The notes under the pieces: generated by a model
What the model was told of the DNA's origin: nothing
Seen by the model: only the letters and a program-made list of their open reading frames with translations
The model's database searches: none
Made by a program: the position numbers and the translations under genes
In this document: piece by piece, positions 35,965 to 44,833 of the stretch
How the letters are laid out: each line of letters begins with the position of its first letter
How positions within the stretch are numbered: position 1 is the stretch's first letter
NCBI RefSeq assembly: GCF_900007165.1
Contig: NZ_CYGY02000034.1
Coordinates: forward strand, 1-64,000
DNA from: Paraburkholderia piptadeniae
GTDB lineage: Bacteria > Pseudomonadota > Gammaproteobacteria > Burkholderiales > Burkholderiaceae
Direction of reading: 5' to 3'
DNA: 64,000 nt

Positions 35965-36666
35965 ATGCCGCTCACCGTTGACATCCGCAAATCCCTGCAC
36001 ACGGCCGAACGCCAGTTCACGCTCGACGTGTCGTTCACCGCGAGCGCGCAGCGCATCGTGCTGTTCGGGCCGTCGGGCGCGGGCAAGAGCCTGACGCTGC
36101 AGGCGATCGCGGGTCTGCTGCGCCCCGACGAAGGCAAGATCACGCTGCACGGCGACACCCTCTTCGACAGCGCGCGCGGCATCGACCAGAAGCCGCAGGC
36201 GCGCCGCCTCGCGTACCTGTTCCAGGACTACGCGCTGTTTCCGCATTTGAACGTGCGGCAGAACATTGGCTTCGGCATGCACACGGGCTGGCTCAATCCG
36301 GGCCGGCGTTTCTCGCATCCGCAGATCGATTACTGGCTCGACGCGCTGGACCTGAAAGGCGTCGCCGGGCACCATCCGACGCAGCTCTCCGGCGGGCAAA
36401 AGCAGCGCGTGGCGCTGGCGCGGGCGCTCGTCGCGCAACCGCGGCTGCTGCTGCTCGACGAGCCGTTTTCCGCGCTCGATCACGCGCTGCGCGAGCGCAT
36501 GCGGCGCGAACTGTGCGATCTGCAAACGCGGCTCGACATTCCGATGCTGTTGATCACGCACGATCCCGACGATGTCGCCGCGTTCGGCGATCAGGTCGTG
36601 CAGGTGTACGACGGCAGCGTGCGCGAGAACGCGTCGTTCAAGGGCTACGTGCGCACTCTTTCATGA
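35965..36666 (+). CDS. modC: Molybdate ABC transporter, ATPase (short form)
   Basis: A 233-residue ATPase with Walker A FGPSGAGKSLTLQAIAG, signature LSGGQKQRVALARAL, Walker B LLLLDEPFSALD and the H-loop LLITHDPDDVAAFGD. Typical ModC proteins have about 350 residues because a C-terminal TOBE (Mop) domain follows. This protein ends directly after the nucleotide-binding domain. The two Mop domains of the locus are instead in ModE. Loss of transport feedback through the ATPase is a possible consequence. Confidence 0.92.
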   Translation: MPLTVDIRKSLHTAERQFTLDVSFTASAQRIVLFGPSGAGKSLTLQAIAGLLRPDEGKITLHGDTLFDSARGIDQKPQARRLAYLFQDYALFPHLNVRQNIGFGMHTGWLNPGRRFSHPQIDYWLDALDLKGVAGHHPTQLSGGQKQRVALARALVAQPRLLLLDEPFSALDHALRERMRRELCDLQTRLDIPMLLITHDPDDVAAFGDQVVQVYDGSVRENASFKGYVRTLS

Positions 36667-36723
36667 GAGAGAGCACCGCAGGACAGCGCCGGGCAAACGC
36701 GGCGCCATCGGCCCATCGCCCCT

Positions 36724-37557
36724 TTAAGCAGTCGTCACGCCAAGAATCACGCTCGACGCCTTGAACGCGGCTACGAGCGCCTCGCCCTCCGCGATGCCCA
36801 GCTCGTCGACGCTCTCGTTCGTGACGACGGCCGTCACGACGGCTCCGCCTTCGAGCGTCAGCGACACCTCCGCGTTGATGGCCCCGCGTTGCACCGCCGA
36901 CACCTTGCCGCACAGCCGGTTGCGCGTCGACAGCCGTTGCGCCGTGCCGTCGTCGGCAGCCAGCAGCACCGACGACGCCTTCACGAGCGCCACGGCTTCC
37001 CCGCCGACCGCGAGCCCGAGCGTCTCCGTGCTTTCATGCGTGACGATCGCGACGATGACCTGTCCGCCCGGCAGCGCAAGCGATACTTCGTCGTTGACAG
37101 TGCCGCGCTGGATCGCGCTGACCTTGCCGTACAGCTGGTTGCGCGCGCTCGTTTTCATGCCGATGCGACCGATCAGCTGCCAGTCGTCGCTGAATCCGGC
37201 AATCGCGGCGCCGGCTCGCTCCAGAAACAGCCGGTGCTCGCGCTCGACCGCGCGAAACGTGTCGATCAGCGTCCGCGCGCGCGGCGTGAGCGTCGTGCCG
37301 CCGCCGCCCTTGCCGCCCGTCGAGCGGATGACGAGCGTCTCGCCGGCGAGGTTGTTCATTGCGTCGATGGCGTCCCACGCGGCCTTATAGCTCATGCCGA
37401 TGGCTTTCGCCGCGCCCGTGATCGAGCCCGTGTCGCCGATCGCCGCGAGCAGCGCGATGCGTTGCGCGCCGCCGAGAGTCTGCTCGCCGGAACGGAACCA
37501 GACGGAGCCGCCGAATTGCAAAGGGTCGTGAGAAGCGTCGTTGTGATCGGTCGTCAT
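36724..37557 (-). CDS. modE: Molybdate-responsive regulator ModE with two Mop domains
   Basis: A 277-residue LysR-like winged-helix regulator. The HTH covers about 30-90 (GDTGSITGAAKAIGMSYKAA, then WDAIDAMNN). It is followed by tandem TOBE/Mop domains, recognisable by SARNQLYGKVSAIQRGTVND (near 145) and STRNRLCGKVSAVQRGAINA (near 215), which bind molybdate at dimer interfaces. It is convergent with modC. By homology it represses modABC and may activate molybdoenzyme genes. Confidence 0.95.
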   Translation of the reverse strand: MTTDHNDASHDPLQFGGSVWFRSGEQTLGGAQRIALLAAIGDTGSITGAAKAIGMSYKAAWDAIDAMNNLAGETLVIRSTGGKGGGGTTLTPRARTLIDTFRAVEREHRLFLERAGAAIAGFSDDWQLIGRIGMKTSARNQLYGKVSAIQRGTVNDEVSLALPGGQVIVAIVTHESTETLGLAVGGEAVALVKASSVLLAADDGTAQRLSTRNRLCGKVSAVQRGAINAEVSLTLEGGAVVTAVVTNESVDELGIAEGEALVAAFKASSVILGVTTA

Positions 37558-37651
37558 GGCTCGCGCGCGTCGGCAAATGGCGGGTAAGAGTGCAAGCCAT
37601 TATAGCGACGCGCTTCTCGCCGAACGCGCGCGAGCGGCCGTGCGAAAGCGC

Positions 37652-38035
37652 TCAAATCGCGTACTGCGCGATCCCGTTGCCGAACGACCAGTTCTCCTTC
37701 AGCACCTCGACGAGATTCACGAACACATCCTCGCGACGCACGCCCGGACTTTCGGCCAGATTGTCGGCGATGCGTTTGTAGAGCGCCTTCTTCTGGTCGA
37801 CGGTGCGCGTGTTGTTCGCGGCGATCTGGATCAGCACGAGATCGTCGCTGCGCTCAATGTCGAGATAGTTGCGCCCATAGACGAAGTTGCTGGCGTCGTG
37901 CTCGGTGATGACCATGAAGATGTCGTCCTCGGGCACGTTGAAAACGTCGGTCAGCGCGCGCTGGATGCCCTGCGTGAGCGCTTGACGGTAGTCAGCCGGC
38001 TTGCCGGCGCGCAGTGCGATTCGGGTGAGAGGCAT
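37652..38035 (-). CDS. Tautomerase family protein (4-oxalocrotonate tautomerase superfamily)
   Basis: A 127-residue protein starting at ATG 38035 after AGGAG. Removal of Met would expose the catalytic Pro1 (MPLTRIALRAGKPADYRQAL). DDIFMVITEHDASNFVYGRN and SPGVRREDVFVNLVEVLKEN match the longer tautomerase subgroup with two beta-alpha-beta units. It is divergently arranged with a LysR regulator 96 bp away. The substrate is unknown. Tautomerases act on enol intermediates of aromatic breakdown or dehalogenation. Confidence 0.88.
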   Translation of the reverse strand: MPLTRIALRAGKPADYRQALTQGIQRALTDVFNVPEDDIFMVITEHDASNFVYGRNYLDIERSDDLVLIQIAANNTRTVDQKKALYKRIADNLAESPGVRREDVFVNLVEVLKENWSFGNGIAQYAI

Positions 38036-38131
38036 GACGAACTCCTGAATGAAGAGAAGGTGCATTCAGGTTAGTTCGCGCCTATCATAATTAACAGACA
38101 TGTATAGATATTTCATCCATTTACATTTGAA

Positions 38132-38983
38132 ATGAAAGTCCTCGATCTCGACGCCGTGCGCGCCTTCGTTCTCGTCGCCGATTTGCGCAGCTTCACGCGC
38201 GCCGCGGATGCGCTCGACACCACGCAATCCGCCGTCAGCCTCAAGCTGAAGCGGCTCGAAGCGCATGTCGGTAAGCAGTTGCTGGAGCGCACGCCGCGCG
38301 TCGTGCGTCTATCGGTCGATGGCGAGGCGTTCGTCGAGGGCGCGCGCGATCTGCTGACGGCGCACGACCGGGCGCTCGACTCGCTGTCAGTGGACCGGCG
38401 GCGTCTCGTATTGGGGTTGAGCGAGCATGTCGCGAGCATCGACCTCGCGGGGATGCTCGCGCGCGTCAATGCGCACGATCCGGGGCTCGTGCTGGAACTG
38501 CATATGGGATTGTCGGTGGCGTTGCTTCAGCAGTACGACGAGCGGCGGCTCGACGCCGTGATCGTGCGCTCCGAGCCCGACGACATGCCGCGCGAGGACG
38601 GCCAGTTGCTCTTCACGGAGCCGCTGTCCTGGCTCGCGACGCGCGAATGGCAGCCGCGCGCCGGGGAGCCGCTGCCGCTCGCGCTGCTTGCCGCGCCGTG
38701 CAACGTGCGCTCGATTGCGCTGCGCACGCTCGACGGCGCGGGCATCGCGTGGCGCGAAGCGTTCGTCGGCGGCGGGGTGGCTGCCGTGGGCGCGGCAGCG
38801 ACGGCGGGACTCGCCGTGTCGCCGCTCGCGAGGCGCGTCGCGCCGCGCGGTCTCGTCGATTCGGGCGCGCGGCTTGGCTTGCCGCCGTTGCCGGAATCGC
38901 GCGTGACGCTGCACTCGCGCGTGCGCGACGCGCGCTCGGTCGAAACGCTGCGGATCGTGACGAACGGGCTGAGCGCCCAGTGA
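38132..38983 (+). CDS. LysR-family transcriptional regulator
   Basis: A 283-residue regulator with the N-terminal HTH (DAVRAFVLVADLRSFTRAAD, then ALDTTQSAVSLKLKRLE) and a periplasmic-binding-like effector domain. The 96-bp spacer to the divergent tautomerase gene is AT-rich and long enough for LysR sites, so it most likely controls that gene. The HTH opening resembles LrhA/NodD-type LysR proteins. The effector is unknown. Confidence 0.9.
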   Translation: MKVLDLDAVRAFVLVADLRSFTRAADALDTTQSAVSLKLKRLEAHVGKQLLERTPRVVRLSVDGEAFVEGARDLLTAHDRALDSLSVDRRRLVLGLSEHVASIDLAGMLARVNAHDPGLVLELHMGLSVALLQQYDERRLDAVIVRSEPDDMPREDGQLLFTEPLSWLATREWQPRAGEPLPLALLAAPCNVRSIALRTLDGAGIAWREAFVGGGVAAVGAAATAGLAVSPLARRVAPRGLVDSGARLGLPPLPESRVTLHSRVRDARSVETLRIVTNGLSAQ

Positions 38984-38986
38984 CGC

Positions 38987-39433
38987 TTATTTGAGGATCG
39001 GCGGAAGCTCGCGCGGCATGGCACCGCCGCCGCTGGCCTGGGGCGCCGGAACGTTGGCGGCTTGCGCGGACTTCGGCGTGACCACCGCGACGGCAGGTTT
39101 TGCGTGCGCGGCCTGGGCTTGATGCGGCGGTACGTGCGATCCGCTCACGTGCGCCGTTTTCACAGCAGTGCCGGCAGCCACGCTAGCGGCCTTTTTCGCG
39201 TGCGCTTTCGTGCCTGGCTTGGCCGCTGCGACGTTCGCGCGCGGCGCAGCCGCATGTCGATGCGCACCAGCCGCCGCGCCAGAACCAACGGGCGCTGGGT
39301 GCTTCGAATGCGCGACGTGCCTGGCGCCCGGCGCGGCCTCGGGCGGATTCCACACTTCCTTGTATTCCGCGCGCGCCGCCATCGACGCGCACAGCAAACC
39401 GACCGCCACTCCCACCCTGAATCCGAACGACAC
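38987..39433 (-). CDS. Low-complexity Ala/His/Pro-rich exported protein
   Basis: A 148-residue protein starting at GTG 39433, preceded by GGAGG. The signal peptide SFGFRVGVAVGLLCASMAAR is followed by a mature part dominated by Ala, His, Pro and Lys (HVAHSKHPAP, HRHAAAPRANVAAAK, AHAKKAASVAAG). The composition suggests an unfolded periplasmic protein that might bind metal through its histidines. No domain is recognised. It is convergent with the LysR gene, with stops almost touching. Confidence 0.7.
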   Translation of the reverse strand: MSFGFRVGVAVGLLCASMAARAEYKEVWNPPEAAPGARHVAHSKHPAPVGSGAAAGAHRHAAAPRANVAAAKPGTKAHAKKAASVAAGTAVKTAHVSGSHVPPHQAQAAHAKPAVAVVTPKSAQAANVPAPQASGGGAMPRELPPILK

Positions 39434-39484
39434 CGCCGCCTCCGCGCAAAAACTCGTGGCGCGGATTATACATGCGGACTTGCA

Positions 39485-39504
39485 TTAATCCATATATGGA
39501 CTAA
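39485..39504. promoter_or_regulatory. Near-perfect 20-bp palindrome before the Xre-RES pair
   Basis: TTAATCCATATATGGACTAA has a perfect 12-bp core (TCCATATATGGA) and 4-bp flanks with a single mismatch. It lies 33 bp before the antitoxin ATG, where an autorepressor would bind. It is the AT-richest spot in the neighbourhood. Confidence 0.7.
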
Positions 39505-39536
39505 CATGTAGAAAAAGTTCAACTCAGGACTCCATC

Positions 39537-39974
39537 ATGTCTTCCGCCGCCCACATCTCGAGCGCCGAACGACCGCTGCGACGACCGCCCGCCGAACCTT
39601 CGATGGCGGACATGTCCGCCGCCGGTCTGCGCGCGTTCTTCAACATTGCACGCGACTGGGAATTGAGCGCCGACGAGCAGATCACCCTGCTCGGCTCGCC
39701 CGGCCGCTCAACGTTCTTCAAGTGGAAAAACTCGCCGCAAACGGCGCGCCTCGGCCGCGACACGCTGGAGCGGCTGTCGCTTCTGCTCGGCATCTACAAG
39801 GCGCTGCAAATCCTGCTGCCGCAGCCTGCCGCCGCCGATGCGTGGATCAAGCGCCCCAACAGCGCGCCGCCGTTTGGCGGCCGCCGAGCGCTCGACCGCA
39901 TGCTCGCCGGCAATATCAGCGACCTCGTCGCCGTGCGCCAGTATCTCGACGCAATGCGAGGCGGCTGGGCGTGA
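39537..39974 (+). CDS. Xre/MbcA/ParS-type antitoxin
   Basis: A 145-residue antitoxin. The N-terminal HTH region contains AGLRAFFNIARDWELSADEQ, and the C-terminal toxin-binding (DUF2384) domain contains LERLSLLLGIYKALQILLPQ and the family signature FGGRRALDRMLAGNISDLVA. It neutralises the RES toxin encoded next and usually represses its own promoter, here likely through the palindrome at 39485-39504. Its TGA overlaps the toxin GTG start (GTGA at 39971-39974). Confidence 0.92.
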   Translation: MSSAAHISSAERPLRRPPAEPSMADMSAAGLRAFFNIARDWELSADEQITLLGSPGRSTFFKWKNSPQTARLGRDTLERLSLLLGIYKALQILLPQPAAADAWIKRPNSAPPFGGRRALDRMLAGNISDLVAVRQYLDAMRGGWA

Positions 39975-40672
39975 CGGAAGCACAATGGCAAGACCGCTGG
40001 CGCGCGGCATCGCTCGCCTGGGCGCCCGCGTATCGCGTGATTCCGACTCGCTTTCCCGCCGTCAACCTGTTCGACCGTGTCGCATCGCCCGAAGACTTCG
40101 AAGCGCTCTACGCGCTCGAAGCGATGACGAACGACCGCGTGCGCACGGAAGTCGGCGATCTCGATCTCGTGCCGCGCGAAGAGCGGCGCTTCGGCCCCGG
40201 CTTCGGGCCGATCATGGCCGCGCTCACGCATCTGAATCCGCAGGGCAGCCGCTTTTCCGACGGCACGTATGGCGTGTTCTACTGCGCGCGCTCGCGCGAA
40301 ACGGCGATCGCCGAAACGCGCTATCACTCGGGGCTCTTTCTCGCCGCGACCCAGGAGCCGCCGATGCGCCAGCAGATGCGGCTCTACACGGTGATCGCGC
40401 AAGGCGATGTCGTCGATCTGCGGGACATGGATTCAGCCGAAGCCTCGGTGCTGTCGCCGAACGACTATGCGCCCGGCCAGACGCTCGGCCGCGCGATCCG
40501 CGAGGCGGGCGCGCCGGGCATCGTCTATCCCTCGGTGCGGGATGCGGAGGGCGAATGTCTCGCCGCGTTCAGGACGACGCTGCTGCGCGACTGTCATCAC
40601 GCGGCGTATCTGGAATACAACTGGAACGGCAGCACCGTCGACATGGTGTTCGAGCTGAGCCGGGTCGGCTGA
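39971..40672 (+). CDS. RES-domain toxin
   Basis: A 233-residue RES-domain protein. Family members degrade NAD+ (phosphorolysis or glycohydrolysis) and stop growth when free of antitoxin. The conserved Arg, Glu and Ser that name the domain correspond to YRVIPTRFPAVNLFD, RSRETAIAETRYH and IVYPSVRDAEGECLAAF. The start is GTG 39971, overlapping the antitoxin stop, which fits translational coupling in a type II toxin-antitoxin operon. The gene is intact. Confidence 0.92.
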   Translation: MTEAQWQDRWRAASLAWAPAYRVIPTRFPAVNLFDRVASPEDFEALYALEAMTNDRVRTEVGDLDLVPREERRFGPGFGPIMAALTHLNPQGSRFSDGTYGVFYCARSRETAIAETRYHSGLFLAATQEPPMRQQMRLYTVIAQGDVVDLRDMDSAEASVLSPNDYAPGQTLGRAIREAGAPGIVYPSVRDAEGECLAAFRTTLLRDCHHAAYLEYNWNGSTVDMVFELSRVG

Positions 40673-40705
40673 CGCGTCCGGCGAAACGGCCCTCTATGCG
40701 GCCTT

Positions 40706-41443
40706 CTACGGCAGCGCAAGCGCCGAAGCCCCGGCCGAGCGCGCCAGATCGACCGTCACCGACCAGCGCGCCGTCGTGCGTGCTTCGACGATCGTCAGCT
40801 TGCCGCCCGGCCCGAACGCGCCCGTGTCGATGAATACCTGCGCGCCGAACTGCTGCACCTCGCGCACGGGCGTGTGCCCGCAAAACGTCAGCGACAGGCC
40901 GCGCTGGTTCGCAGGATCGGACGTGCCCATCGCGAGGCCGCGGCCCCACAGCAGTTGCTGGCGAGTCTCGTCGGAGAAGTGGTTTGCGTCGAGTTCGGCG
41001 TCGGTGCCGAGAAACTCCGCGTGTAGCACGTTGAAGCGGTCGCTGCCTGCGCCGATCACGCGCACGAGCGGCAGCGTGCGCAGCCGCTGTGCATACGCGC
41101 GCAACCGCTCCATCGGCACGCGCTCGCTCCACAGGCCGCCGATGCCGTACCACCAGTGCTTCTCCAGCCTGCCTTCAGCAACGGCGCACAGCGTGTCCTC
41201 GTGATTGCCGAGGACAGCATGGAACCACGGCTTGTCGAGCAGCGTGAGCGCCTCTTCCGACTGCGCGCCGCGATCGACCAGATCGCCGACGGAGAACAGT
41301 CGGTCGCGCGACGGATCGAATTCGATTTCGCGCAGCAAAAAGCGCAGCGCATCGACGCAGCCATGCAGATCGCCGACCACGAAATCGCGTCCGTCGCGAT
41401 TGACGTCGTGATGCCGGACGGCGGTGACAAGTGTGGAATCCAT
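40706..41443 (-). CDS. ApaH/PrpE-like metallophosphatase
   Basis: A 245-residue serine/threonine-type metallophosphoesterase. The metal motifs are FVVGDLHGCVDAL (GDxHG), FSVGDLVDRGAQS (GDxxDRG), VLGNHEDTL (GNHE) and CGHTPVRE. Candidates are PrpA/PrpB-like protein phosphatase or diadenosine tetraphosphatase. The sequence alone does not decide. ATG 41443 gives a start just before the first motif. The gene is convergent with the RES toxin. Confidence 0.88.
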   Translation of the reverse strand: MDSTLVTAVRHHDVNRDGRDFVVGDLHGCVDALRFLLREIEFDPSRDRLFSVGDLVDRGAQSEEALTLLDKPWFHAVLGNHEDTLCAVAEGRLEKHWWYGIGGLWSERVPMERLRAYAQRLRTLPLVRVIGAGSDRFNVLHAEFLGTDAELDANHFSDETRQQLLWGRGLAMGTSDPANQRGLSLTFCGHTPVREVQQFGAQVFIDTGAFGPGGKLTIVEARTTARWSVTVDLARSAGASALALP

Positions 41444-41582
41444 GACGCAATAATAGTGCGCGCATGCGAGCGCTGTATGCGCGGCATCCCGCGTTCGTCC
41501 GCCTGTCGTCAGCAACGTCCGCGCGGGACGTCGTGGGATTCATGCGCCGCGCGCTGCCTCGCGCTATCTGTGTGTCATGCCG

Positions 41583-43067
41583 TCATTGCGGCGTCGCGCG
41601 CAGGTTGCCGATCTGCTCGACGCTGACAGTCGATTGCGGATTGCCGAAGCGCTTCGTCACGTAGTTCGTGATCGCGGCGATCTGCTCGTTGCTCAGGTCG
41701 CGGTCGAATGCCGGCATCAGGACGTCGGCGACTTTGGTCGTGCGGCTCACGCCGTGCAGGATCACCATCGCGAGATTGTTCGCGTCGCTCGCGCCCGACA
41801 CCGTGTTATGGATCAGCGACGGATACGCGCCCGGCGCGCTCGCGCCGACGCCCTCGCCCGTCCAGTTGTGGCACGTCGCGCAGTTGGCGAGGAACAGTTG
41901 CGCGCCGTTCGCGCCATTGATCTTCGTGCCGCGCAACGCGACGACGTCGCTTGCCGGCGCGCCCCATCCGGCCCGCGCGCGCGACTCGCCCTTGTCGATC
42001 GGCTTGACGGTGCGCAGATACGTCGCGATCGAGCGCAGGTCCTCGGAATCCAGATACTGCGTGCTGTCCGCGACCACGTCGGCCATCGGCCCCGCCGCAT
42101 TCGCGCGGCCGGGTGCGACGCCCGTCGACAGATAGCTGGTCACGTCCTGATCCGTCCATCCGCCGATCCCGCTCATCTTGTGCGGCGTGATGTTGTACGC
42201 GTGCCAGCCCGCCTGGATCGCACCTGAGAATCGTTCGCTGGTCTTGAGTCCTTGCGTGAAGTTGCGCGGCGTATGGCACTCCTCGCAGTGCGCGAGCCCC
42301 TGCACCAGATACGCGCCGCGATTCCATTCGGCGCTTTGCTTCGGGTCGGGCACGAAGCGGCCTTCGTCGAAGTTCAGCAGGTTCCAGAAGAACATCAGCC
42401 AGCGCAGGTTGAACGGAAAGCTCAGGTTGTTCGCGGGCGGCGTGTAGTGCACGGGCACCACTGTGTTCAGATATGCGCGGATCGCCTGCACGTCCCGTTC
42501 GGTGACTTTCGTGTACTCGACATACGGGAACGCCGGATAGAGCCGCTCGCCTTCCTTGCCGATGCCTTCGTGCATCGCGCGCATGAAGTCGGCGTCCGTC
42601 CAGTGGCCGATGCCCGTATCCGGATCGGGGGTGATGTTCGGCGTGTAGATCGTGCCGAACGGCGTATGGATCGCGAGGCCGCCCGCGAAAGGACGGCCCT
42701 TGTCCGACGTGTGGCACGCGATGCAGTCGCCGACGCGCGCGAGGTACTCGCCGCGCTTGACGAGATCGGGGCCGGTGCCTGTCGCGTCGCCAGCGGGCGC
42801 GGCGCCTGTGCCTGCGCTCAGCGCTGCGCCTTGCGCGGCGGCTTCAGCGAGCGGCGCGTCGTCGTTGTGACGCGGGGCCGCGTCATACGCTTCGAGCCAC
42901 GCGAGATACAGCGCGAACAGCGAGAACGCTGCGGCGAGCGCCGCCATCTTCCAGATCCGGCGGCGGCATTTGAGCGCCGCGCGCCGGCTGCCTGAGAAAA
43001 CTGTCGCGTCCAGGTTGCCGGTGCGTTCGCCTGGCTTGCGCGCGCGGGACATGTGCTGGTTCATCAT
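41583..43067 (-). CDS. Triheme cytochrome c subunit of a membrane-bound dehydrogenase
   Basis: A 494-residue protein with a single hydrophobic anchor near 40-58 and three heme-binding sites, CIACH (115-119), CEECH (261-265) and CATCH (396-400). This three-domain arrangement is that of the cytochrome subunits of gluconate, alcohol, sorbitol and FAD-glucose dehydrogenases. It is the last gene of a three-gene set (small Tat protein, GMC flavoprotein, cytochrome) and would pass electrons from the flavoprotein to ubiquinone at the periplasmic membrane face. Confidence 0.93.
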   Translation of the reverse strand: MMNQHMSRARKPGERTGNLDATVFSGSRRAALKCRRRIWKMAALAAAFSLFALYLAWLEAYDAAPRHNDDAPLAEAAAQGAALSAGTGAAPAGDATGTGPDLVKRGEYLARVGDCIACHTSDKGRPFAGGLAIHTPFGTIYTPNITPDPDTGIGHWTDADFMRAMHEGIGKEGERLYPAFPYVEYTKVTERDVQAIRAYLNTVVPVHYTPPANNLSFPFNLRWLMFFWNLLNFDEGRFVPDPKQSAEWNRGAYLVQGLAHCEECHTPRNFTQGLKTSERFSGAIQAGWHAYNITPHKMSGIGGWTDQDVTSYLSTGVAPGRANAAGPMADVVADSTQYLDSEDLRSIATYLRTVKPIDKGESRARAGWGAPASDVVALRGTKINGANGAQLFLANCATCHNWTGEGVGASAPGAYPSLIHNTVSGASDANNLAMVILHGVSRTTKVADVLMPAFDRDLSNEQIAAITNYVTKRFGNPQSTVSVEQIGNLRATPQ

Positions 43068-43091
43068 GTGTCTTCGTGCGTTGGGTCAGAG

Positions 43092-44687
43092 TTAGCGCTT
43101 GAGCTTGTCGGCGAGCTTCAGCGACAGCGCCGCGATCGTCAGCGTGCAGTTCACGGAAGCCGCGCCCGGCATCACGCCGCTGCCCGCGATAAAAAGATTC
43201 TGGTGGTCGTGCGTGCGGCAGTCGGGATCGACGACGGAATCGGCGGCATCGCTGCCCATGATCGTCGTGCCCATGATGTGATTGTTCGGCGCGAACGTAT
43301 CGTCGAACGACACGTCCGTGCCGCCGAAGAGCCCCGCGATCTGCGCATACAGTTCGTGCGTGTGCGCGGCGCTTTTCTTCACGTAATCGTTGATCGAGTA
43401 GTAGATCTCGGGCTGCGGAATGCCGAGCGCGTCCTTGTGATCGGCGGAAGGCACGATGCGGTTCTGCGGCTCCGGCAAATGCTCGTGGAAGCTGTTGACG
43501 ACGACGAGGCGCGACGCGCGGTCGCGAATCTGCCGGTCGAGTTCGGCGCCCGTCAGGCCCTGTCTGAGCAGCGCCGATGTGATCGCGATCGTCGGCACGC
43601 CGTTCGACACATGCAGTTTCTTCGCCGCATAGTCCGAGCGGAACGCGCCGTCACGGAAGTTCACCACCGACGTCATCTCCATCGGCCCGCGCCCAGGCCA
43701 CAGCGACTCGTTCGCAAGAAACGCGATGCCCGTGCCCGGATGGTCCATCAGATTGCGGCCGACCTGATCGGAGCTGTTGGCGATGCCGTGCGGGAACTTG
43801 TCGGAAGTCGACATCAGCATCAGCTTCGGCGTCTCGATGCCGTTCGCGGCCAGCACGAACAGCTTGCCGGTGACGCGCGTGCTGTTGCCGTTCGGGTCCT
43901 TGTAGTGAACGGCCGTGATGAGCCCTTTGTCGTCCGCTTCGATCCGGTAGACGACGGCTTGCGCAATCAGCTTCGCGCCCGCGCGCTCGGCCTTGTCGGC
44001 ATGCACGATGCCGTTGTACATCGCGCCGATCGGACAGATCGGCATGCAGTTGTTGTTGCCGCAGCAGGTGGGCCGCGCATCGTACGGACGGCTGTTGCGC
44101 GCGACGGGCTCGGGCACGACCTTGAAGCCGTTCGCGTTCAGCACGTCCGAGAAGCGCTGGTCCATGTACGACAGCGGCAGGCCCGCCATCGGATACGGCT
44201 TTGAGCGCGGCGAGCCGAGATCGATCGACGGGTCCGGCCCGGAGACACCCAGTTGCACTTCGGCCGCGTAGTACCACGGCTCGAGCGTTTCATACGGATA
44301 CGGCCAGTCTCGGCCCACGCCGTACCGCTTCTTCAGTTCGAAATCGGGCGGCAGCAGACGCCATGTCGCGGCGGCCCAGTGCCACGTGGTGCCGCCGACG
44401 AGCCGCAGATACTGCGAGTTATACGGATAGTCGCCCTTCTGGATCAGATAGTCGTTCGCAGGCGAGTACTCGGGATGCGGCGCATAAGGCGTCGACGGAT
44501 ACGGCGTCGCGAAGTCCAGTTTCGCGGGCGAATTGCGGAAGTTCTCGACGATCTGCCCGCGCTGCAGACGCGGCCCGGCCTCGAGCAGAATCACCGACGC
44601 GCCCGCGAGCGCCATCTGATGCGCGACGAGACCGCCCGCCACGCCCGAGCCGACTACGACGACGTCGGCGGAATTTGCGTTTGCCAT
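43092..44687 (-). CDS. GMC-family flavoprotein dehydrogenase, large subunit
   Basis: A 531-residue FAD enzyme. The dinucleotide fold is VVVVGSGVAGGLVAHQMALA (residues 9-28), and the C-terminal GMC region contains NNHIMGTTIMGSDAADSVVD and NLFIAGSGVMPGAASVNCTL. Residues 208-218 (CCGNNNCMPIC) match the cysteine spacing that holds a [3Fe-4S] cluster in FAD-glucose and fructose dehydrogenases. It forms a complex with the small subunit upstream and the triheme cytochrome downstream. Sugar or sugar alcohol is the expected substrate. Which one is not visible. Confidence 0.92.
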   Translation of the reverse strand: MANANSADVVVVGSGVAGGLVAHQMALAGASVILLEAGPRLQRGQIVENFRNSPAKLDFATPYPSTPYAPHPEYSPANDYLIQKGDYPYNSQYLRLVGGTTWHWAAATWRLLPPDFELKKRYGVGRDWPYPYETLEPWYYAAEVQLGVSGPDPSIDLGSPRSKPYPMAGLPLSYMDQRFSDVLNANGFKVVPEPVARNSRPYDARPTCCGNNNCMPICPIGAMYNGIVHADKAERAGAKLIAQAVVYRIEADDKGLITAVHYKDPNGNSTRVTGKLFVLAANGIETPKLMLMSTSDKFPHGIANSSDQVGRNLMDHPGTGIAFLANESLWPGRGPMEMTSVVNFRDGAFRSDYAAKKLHVSNGVPTIAITSALLRQGLTGAELDRQIRDRASRLVVVNSFHEHLPEPQNRIVPSADHKDALGIPQPEIYYSINDYVKKSAAHTHELYAQIAGLFGGTDVSFDDTFAPNNHIMGTTIMGSDAADSVVDPDCRTHDHQNLFIAGSGVMPGAASVNCTLTIAALSLKLADKLKR

Positions 44688-44833
44688 CCTTGCCCTCTTC
44701 TTTGCCCTCTGCGGCCGGCTTGATCCGCTGGCTTATGTGTTGTTCACGGGTGTGGCAACCCGTCCGGAGACCCCGCCGCGCATCGAAGGCGAGCGGCGTG
44801 CGAGACGAACACGTGACGCTGCATGCGCAGCGC

